9,734 nucleotides of DNA. Origin: JBOFDK01 sp051646925. GTDB lineage: Bacteria; Bacillota; Clostridia; Lachnospirales; Cellulosilyticaceae. The stretch spans positions 1-9,734 of the forward strand of contig JBOFDK010000052.1 of the NCBI GenBank assembly GCA_051646925.1, in the 5' to 3' direction. The position numbers were made by a program, and so were the translations under genes. The notes beneath the pieces were generated by a model that saw nothing but the letters and a program-made list of their open reading frames with translations, searched no databases and was not told where the DNA came from. Every line of letters starts with the position of its first letter. Within the stretch, counting starts at the first letter, position 1. Shown one piece after another: positions 7,380-9,734 of the stretch.

Positions 7380-7693
7380 TTAAATTCCTAATTGTTCCAT
7401 TTGGTTTGCTAAATTGCTGGCATCAAATTCTTCATCATTATATGTTGCCCATTTTTCACTGCTCCAAACCTAAATACGATTTCCCATACCTATGAATACT
7501 ATGTCTTTTTCTATTTCTGAATATACCTTTAATTGACTAGGAATAAGTATGCGTCCTTGCTTATCTGTTTGAGAATCCACCGCTCCAGCTAAAAAAAACG
7601 TGTGAATTTACGTGCATTTGTGTTTGTTAATGAAAGTGTTTTAAGTTTTTCTTCAAAGCTTGTCCACTCATTTCTTGGATAAATAAACATCAT
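7380..7693 (-). pseudogene. mraZ: mraZ remnant: N-terminus missing, frameshift and nonsense codon
   Basis: Translation of the minus strand gives MMFIYPRNEWTSFEEKLKTL, then SLTNTNARKFTRFF and a TAG at 7591-7589. In the next frame (from 7592) it continues LAGAVDSQTDKQGRILIPSQ, reaches IVFIGMGNRI, meets a TAG (7472-7470) where the family usually has Glu, and ends with a tail finishing in MEQLGI. These match the middle and C-terminal parts of MraZ, including the second DxxxR box (DKQGR). About 40 N-terminal residues, with the first DxxxR box, are absent. The frameshift falls in a run of eight T where nine would keep the frame. Three separate lesions make a sequencing error an unlikely full explanation. 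Intact MraZ is an AbrB-like repressor of its own dcw operon. The remnant still occupies the leader between the dcw promoter and rsmH. Confidence 0.88.
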
Positions 7694-7730
7694 TCACTTC
7701 ACTTCACTTCAAACCACTTTTTACCACTTT
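7691..7730 (-). promoter_or_regulatory. MraZ operator: four phased 10-bp boxes
   Basis: Read on the minus strand, 7730-7691 divides exactly into AAAGTGGTAA, AAAGTGGTTT, GAAGTGAAGT and GAAGTGAATG. Every unit has AAGTG at the same position. MraZ proteins are known to bind direct repeats with 10-bp periodicity (TGGGN type in E. coli, AAAGTGG type in Mollicutes). The array starts five bases after the -10 element, covers the expected transcription start and ends on the first ATG of the mraZ remnant. Confidence 0.8.
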
Positions 7731-7735
7731 ACTCT

Positions 7736-7764
7736 ATTCTATTTGTTTTTTGTAAATATTTCAA
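7736..7764 (-). promoter_or_regulatory. Sigma-A promoter of the dcw operon
   Basis: Minus-strand TTGAAA (7764-7759), a 17-base spacer and TAGAAT (7741-7736) form a good vegetative promoter. Transcription should begin near 7729, inside the first MraZ box, so a bound MraZ would block it. It drives the mraZ remnant, rsmH, ftsL and pbpB. Confidence 0.75.
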
Positions 7765-7784
7765 GGGAAATTTTGTAATTTCCA

Positions 7785-7819
7785 AATAAAAAAAGCAAGT
7801 GCATATACGCACTTGCTTT
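7785..7819 (-). terminator. Intrinsic terminator of the Spo0E-like gene
   Basis: On the minus strand AAAGCAAGTGC (7819-7809), a six-base loop and GCACTTGCTTT (7802-7792) form a perfect 11-bp stem followed by further T (TTTTATTT). It lies four bases after the stop codon of the Spo0E-like gene and just ahead of the dcw promoter, separating the two transcripts. Confidence 0.92.
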
Positions 7820-7822
7820 CAA

Positions 7823-7975
7823 CTAATTTTCTTTATAGTATTTTACAATTAATTCATCTAGTTCTTGACTTAGTGAATATAACTCTGTTTGTTCACTATT
7901 ACCTAAGCCAACTTTAGTTACAAGTTCATTTAATCTCTTTTGAAGTACACCTATGTTTGCGATTGTATAATTCAT
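7823..7975 (-). CDS. Spo0E-like aspartyl-phosphate phosphatase (small)
   Basis: This 50-residue protein contains SQELDELIVKYYK at about 36-48, the signature of the Spo0E family. Those proteins dephosphorylate Spo0A~P (or a related response regulator) and restrain sporulation. The N-terminal half (about 5-25) would form the first helix of the family's two-helix hairpin, and the signature lies in the second. The start ATG 7975-7973 was chosen because AGGAGGG lies five bases upstream; a longer frame from 8008 has no such site. The gene stands alone, with its own promoter (8068-8040) and a strong terminator, between lgt and the dcw operon. Which response regulator it acts on is not shown by the sequence. 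Confidence 0.83.
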   Translation of the reverse strand: MNYTIANIGVLQKRLNELVTKVGLGNSEQTELYSLSQELDELIVKYYKEN

Positions 7976-8039
7976 ACTATCCCTCCTCGAATCCTGAAAA
8001 TTCAACAAAACTTAAAATCTTTTCTCTCTCTATGGTGTT

Positions 8040-8068
8040 ATTATAAGGGATAATTTGGAATAAATCAA
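8040..8068 (-). promoter_or_regulatory. Sigma-A promoter of the Spo0E-like gene
   Basis: TTGATT (8068-8063), a 17-base spacer and a perfect TATAAT (8045-8040) on the minus strand. Transcription should begin near 8033, giving a leader of about 58 bases before the ATG at 7975. Confidence 0.8.
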
Positions 8069-8094
8069 CAGGTTTTTACATTTTATTGTAAATT

Positions 8095-9009
8095 TTAGCA
8101 CTTTTTCTTTTTAATTCGACAACTTATCATTCCAATAAGCCCCAAAATAATCGAAACAACAGCTACAATCTGCGATGCAGGAATTCCAATCCCAGCAACT
8201 ACTAGCTGATCCGTACGAAGCCCTTCTATCCATAAACGCCCTACTCCATAAAAAGCAATGTATAAAAAGAATATTTCACCTTGTGCCTTTTTGTATGGTC
8301 TATAAAGTAATAACCCAATAAGTAAAATAATATTCCAACATGATTCATAAAAAAATGTAGGATGCACTTGAACATATTCTATAATCTGTTCTATTCCTAG
8401 ATTATCAACTACTTTGTGTGCATAAGTCGCAAATCCATCAATTGTTTTTGATGTACTATGGCTTATTGCTTGTGATTTTGCAATTTGCATTGCAAACAGT
8501 GCTTTTTCAGTAGCTTCTCCACCGAACGCTTCTTGATTCACAAAATTACCATATCTCCCTACCGCCTGTCCGACTAATAGGCCATACGTTGCCACATCGG
8601 CAAATTTCCAAAATTTAATACCTTTTTTCTGCGTATATATTAACGCTACTAATATTGATGCTATAATTGCACCATAAATTGCAATGCCACCATTTCTTAT
8701 AGAAAATATTTCATTTAGGTGGTCTTTATAATATTGCCAACTAAATACAACAAAATACAATCTTGCACCTAAAATTGCAAAGATAATATCCCACAACAGA
8801 AAGTCCATTATTGTATCTGAATCAATACCTTCTTTCTTACCTATATATATGGCCATAAATAATCCTAGCATAATACCACTTGTTAATATAATTCCGTACC
8901 AATAAATAGGCATACCGAACAACTCAAATGCTATAGGATTAATATTGAGACCTTTTTGAGCAAACATCTCACCCAAATTTGGAAAATAAATTGGATAAAC
9001 AGTATTCAT
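8095..9009 (-). CDS. lgt: Prolipoprotein diacylglyceryl transferase Lgt
   Basis: This 304-residue polytopic membrane enzyme transfers diacylglyceryl from phosphatidylglycerol to the lipobox cysteine of prelipoproteins. Hydrophobic helices alternate through the protein (for example about 35-57, 68-90, 108-126, 222-236, 246-259 and 276-296). The Lgt signature GRYGNFVNQEAFG is at 151-163. NGGIAIYGA (107-114) is the Gram-positive form of the region that has HGG in E. coli. HPTFFYES lies at 216-223, and the late conserved GRLWIEGLR, with its arginines and glutamate, at 257-265. The start ATG 9009-9007 follows AAAGGAGG with a short spacer. Length is near normal, somewhat above E. coli, with a polar insert around 164-205. 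It has its own promoter and no co-directional partner within 80 bases, so it is probably monocistronic. Confidence 0.96.
   Translation of the reverse strand: MNTVYPIYFPNLGEMFAQKGLNINPIAFELFGMPIYWYGIILTSGIMLGLFMAIYIGKKEGIDSDTIMDFLLWDIIFAILGARLYFVVFSWQYYKDHLNEIFSIRNGGIAIYGAIIASILVALIYTQKKGIKFWKFADVATYGLLVGQAVGRYGNFVNQEAFGGEATEKALFAMQIAKSQAISHSTSKTIDGFATYAHKVVDNLGIEQIIEYVQVHPTFFYESCWNIILLIGLLLYRPYKKAQGEIFFLYIAFYGVGRLWIEGLRTDQLVVAGIGIPASQIVAVVSIILGLIGMISCRIKKKKC
8115..8121 (-). promoter_or_regulatory. Single Spo0A-box-like heptamer upstream of the Spo0E-like gene
   Basis: Minus-strand TGTCGAA (8121-8115) lies inside the last codons of lgt, about 85 bases before the expected start of the Spo0E-like transcript. 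It matches the Spo0A box core. One such heptamer is expected by chance in a window this long, so this is a weak candidate that is interesting only for its neighbour. Confidence 0.25.
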
Positions 9010-9033
9010 ATCATACCTCCTTTGTTTGTGCTT

Positions 9034-9062
9034 ATTATAAACTGTTTACTATTAGGTGTAAA
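9034..9062 (-). promoter_or_regulatory. Sigma-A promoter of lgt
   Basis: TTTACA (9062-9057), a 17-base spacer and a perfect TATAAT (9039-9034) on the minus strand. Transcription should begin near 9027, leaving a leader of about 18 bases that contains the AAAGGAGG ribosome binding site. Confidence 0.82.
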
Positions 9063-9156
9063 TCTTATATTACATAATTATTTTTTAAATTTTATATAAC
9101 AATCCTTTCCTTCTCTATATAAAATTTACTACTTTCATATATATACTCATTAATAC

Positions 9157-9300
9157 CTTTTTAATTTTTCATATATTGCTTTTTAATTTTTCATATATTG
9201 CTTTTTAGTTTTTCATATATTGCTTTTTAGTTTTTCATATATTGCTTTTTAGTTTTTCATATATTACTTTTTAGTTTTTCATATATTGCTTTTTAGTTTT
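9157..9300. repeat. 22-bp tandem array, six full copies plus a partial one
   Basis: Full copies begin at 9157, 9179, 9201, 9223, 9245 and 9267, and a 12-base partial copy begins at 9289. Each is exactly 22 bp and contains TTTTTCATATATTG. The first copy starts with CC, the first two copies have AA where later ones have AG, and the copy at 9245 ends in TTA instead of TTG. The array is pure low-complexity AT DNA in the lgt-ychF gap and has no coding potential. It may be a variable-number locus; the period is close to two helical turns. Confidence 0.92.
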
Positions 9301-9356
9301 AGTTAGTTTTGTCGAAATTATGCATTTTTTGTGATGGTTTTCGACAAAACTAACTA
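9300..9356. repeat. 18-bp perfect inverted repeat
   Basis: The left arm TAGTTAGTTTTGTCGAAA (9300-9317) and the right arm TTTCGACAAAACTAACTA (9339-9356) are exact reverse complements separated by 21 bases. Neither arm is followed by a T run on either strand, so it does not look like an intrinsic terminator. Each arm contains a Spo0A-box-like TGTCGAA. The left arm directly abuts the end of the 22-bp tandem array. Confidence 0.9.
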
Positions 9357-9377
9357 CTCGGTGTAAAATTCGACAAA
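9307..9377. promoter_or_regulatory. Cluster of three Spo0A-box-like sites
   Basis: TGTCGAA occurs on the plus strand at 9310-9316, and on the minus strand at 9346-9340 and 9375-9369. All have T-rich 5' flanks like the full 0A box (TTTGTCGAA). Three within 70 bases is far denser than expected by chance in this base composition. The sites lie about 280-350 bases from lgt and about 250-320 bases from ychF, so the regulated gene is not obvious. The motif match is seen; Spo0A binding is inferred from the sporulation context. Confidence 0.5.
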
Positions 9378-9428
9378 TTACAAATAAGTAAGCGTACATT
9401 TCATTAAACTATTTACTTTAAATTCACA

Positions 9429-9474
9429 CTATTTCTTATATAATTACTCTATTTCTTATATAATTACTCTATTT
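9429..9474. repeat. 20-bp direct duplication containing TATAAT
   Basis: A 20-base unit starting CTATTTCTTATATAATTACT at 9429 is repeated exactly at 9449 and begins a third time at 9469. Each full copy holds a plus-strand TATAAT (9439-9444 and 9459-9464) without a convincing -35 at the right distance. It may be a slippage product in AT-rich DNA. Confidence 0.85.
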
Positions 9475-9548
9475 ATATTTTTATCGTCTGATATTCAACA
9501 GGAAAACGTATCTAAATTTGTAGATTTTATCTAGTTTTGTTTTTTGTA

Positions 9549-9577
9549 TTGCAACTCCTCTATATATCTTATATAAT
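9549..9577 (+). promoter_or_regulatory. Sigma-A promoter of ychF
   Basis: TTGCAA (9549-9554), a 17-base spacer and a perfect TATAAT (9572-9577) on the plus strand. Transcription should begin near 9584, about 45 bases before the ychF ATG. Confidence 0.78.
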
Positions 9578-9628
9578 TTTAAGTTAGTGATACTAAGAAT
9601 TTATTAGATCAAACAGGAGGAAACATTC

Positions 9629-9734
9629 ATGAAACTCGGAATTGTCGGTTTACCAAACGTAGGTAAAAGTACACTTTTTAATGCTCTAACAAAAGCAGGT
9701 GCGGAATCTGCAAACTATCCATTTTGTACTATCG
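9629..9734 (+). CDS. ychF: YchF/OLA1-type P-loop ATPase, N-terminal part, cut by window edge
   Basis: Thirty-five codons are visible. The protein begins MKLGIVGLPNVGKSTLFNAL, with the G1/P-loop GLPNVGKST at 7-15, and continues to ANYPFCTI, the wording typical of YchF. YchF is an Obg-related protein of about 365 residues that binds the ribosome and hydrolyses ATP rather than GTP; the deciding nucleotide-specificity loop is outside the window. The ATG at 9629-9631 follows AGGAGG (9615-9620) with eight intervening bases. It is the only plus-strand gene, and it is divergent from lgt. Confidence 0.93.
   Translation, partial: MKLGIVGLPNVGKSTLFNALTKAGAESANYPFCTI

Larger units (their letters stand above)
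9010..9628. other. Gene-free divergent intergenic region between lgt and ychF
   Basis: This stretch separates two divergently read genes and shows no plausible coding frame. It contains the lgt promoter near 9034-9062, the 22-bp array, the inverted repeat with Spo0A-box-like sites, the 20-bp duplication and the ychF promoter near 9549-9577. Between 9063 and 9156, and between 9475 and 9548, only AT-rich sequence without recognisable signals was seen. Confidence 0.75.

Noticed and set aside
7589..7600. Programmed frameshift in the eight-T run of mraZ
   Set aside because: Slippage could restore this frame, but the later TAG at 7472-7470 and the missing N-terminus would still prevent a complete protein.
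7976..8008. Longer Spo0E-like start at 8008 giving 61 residues
   Set aside because: The extra residues do not resemble the family and would overlap the strong AGGAGGG that serves the ATG at 7975.
8076..8097. Terminator just after lgt (TTTACA pairing with TGTAAA)
   Set aside because: The stem is only about six AT-rich base pairs and is not followed by a T run on the minus strand.
9157..9300. CRISPR array
   Set aside because: The 22-bp units are contiguous, with no unique spacers between them, and no cas gene is nearby. It is a tandem repeat.
9157..9300. Array of mini-ORFs (ATG AAA AAC TAA) on the minus strand of each repeat
   Set aside because: The frames are three codons long, lack ribosome binding sites and follow simply from the AT-rich repeat unit.
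9300..9356. Intrinsic terminator for lgt or ychF
   Set aside because: The repeat lies upstream of both divergent genes, its loop is 21 bases and no T run follows either arm.

Overview
The window is AT-rich (about one third G+C by eye) and reads as a spore-forming Firmicute, most likely a member of the Clostridia. The division and cell-wall genes run in the order mraZ-rsmH-ftsL-pbpB-spoVD-murE, as in Bacillus subtilis and many Clostridia. MurE carries the DNPR motif of meso-diaminopimelate-adding enzymes. A SpoVD-type penicillin-binding protein, a Spo0E-type phosphatase and Spo0A-box-like sites all point to sporulation. The genus cannot be fixed from the sequence alone.

Layout. All genes except the last lie on the minus strand, so the dcw cluster is read from high to low coordinates. 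At 7380-7764 there is an intact promoter, four phased MraZ boxes and a decayed mraZ. Then come rsmH (7368-6433), ftsL (6406-5960), pbpB (5967-3721), spoVD (3658-1712) and murE (1640-186). Just beyond murE, where mraY would be expected, an IS607-family serine recombinase gene begins (107 to 1, cut by the window edge). Upstream of the dcw promoter are a terminator, a 50-residue Spo0E-like gene (7975-7823) and lgt (9009-8095), each monocistronic gene having its own well-formed promoter. The roughly 620-base gap 9010-9628 holds the lgt promoter, a 22-bp tandem array, an 18-bp inverted repeat that includes two Spo0A-box-like sites, a third such site, a 20-bp duplication and the ychF promoter. The ychF gene then leaves the window on the plus strand.

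How the parts work together. RsmH modifies 16S rRNA. FtsL and PBP2B belong to the septal machinery. SpoVD is the sporulation-specific transpeptidase for the spore cortex. MurE makes the DAP-containing peptidoglycan precursor, and Lgt lipidates lipoproteins. Control of the cluster looks segmented. Between pbpB and spoVD there is a bulged 12-bp hairpin whose 3' arm contains the spoVD ribosome binding site and is followed by seven T. Its loop holds the -10 element of a sigma-E-like promoter. A transcript from the upstream dcw promoter would carry both arms and hide the spoVD ribosome binding site (or terminate), while one from the sigma-E-like promoter would lack the 5' arm. murE then has its own extended -10 promoter, so it could escape this block. 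This is the most interesting inferred system in the window.

The other notable points are the broken mraZ repressor gene beneath an intact operator, and the insertion element that separates murE from the rest of the cluster.
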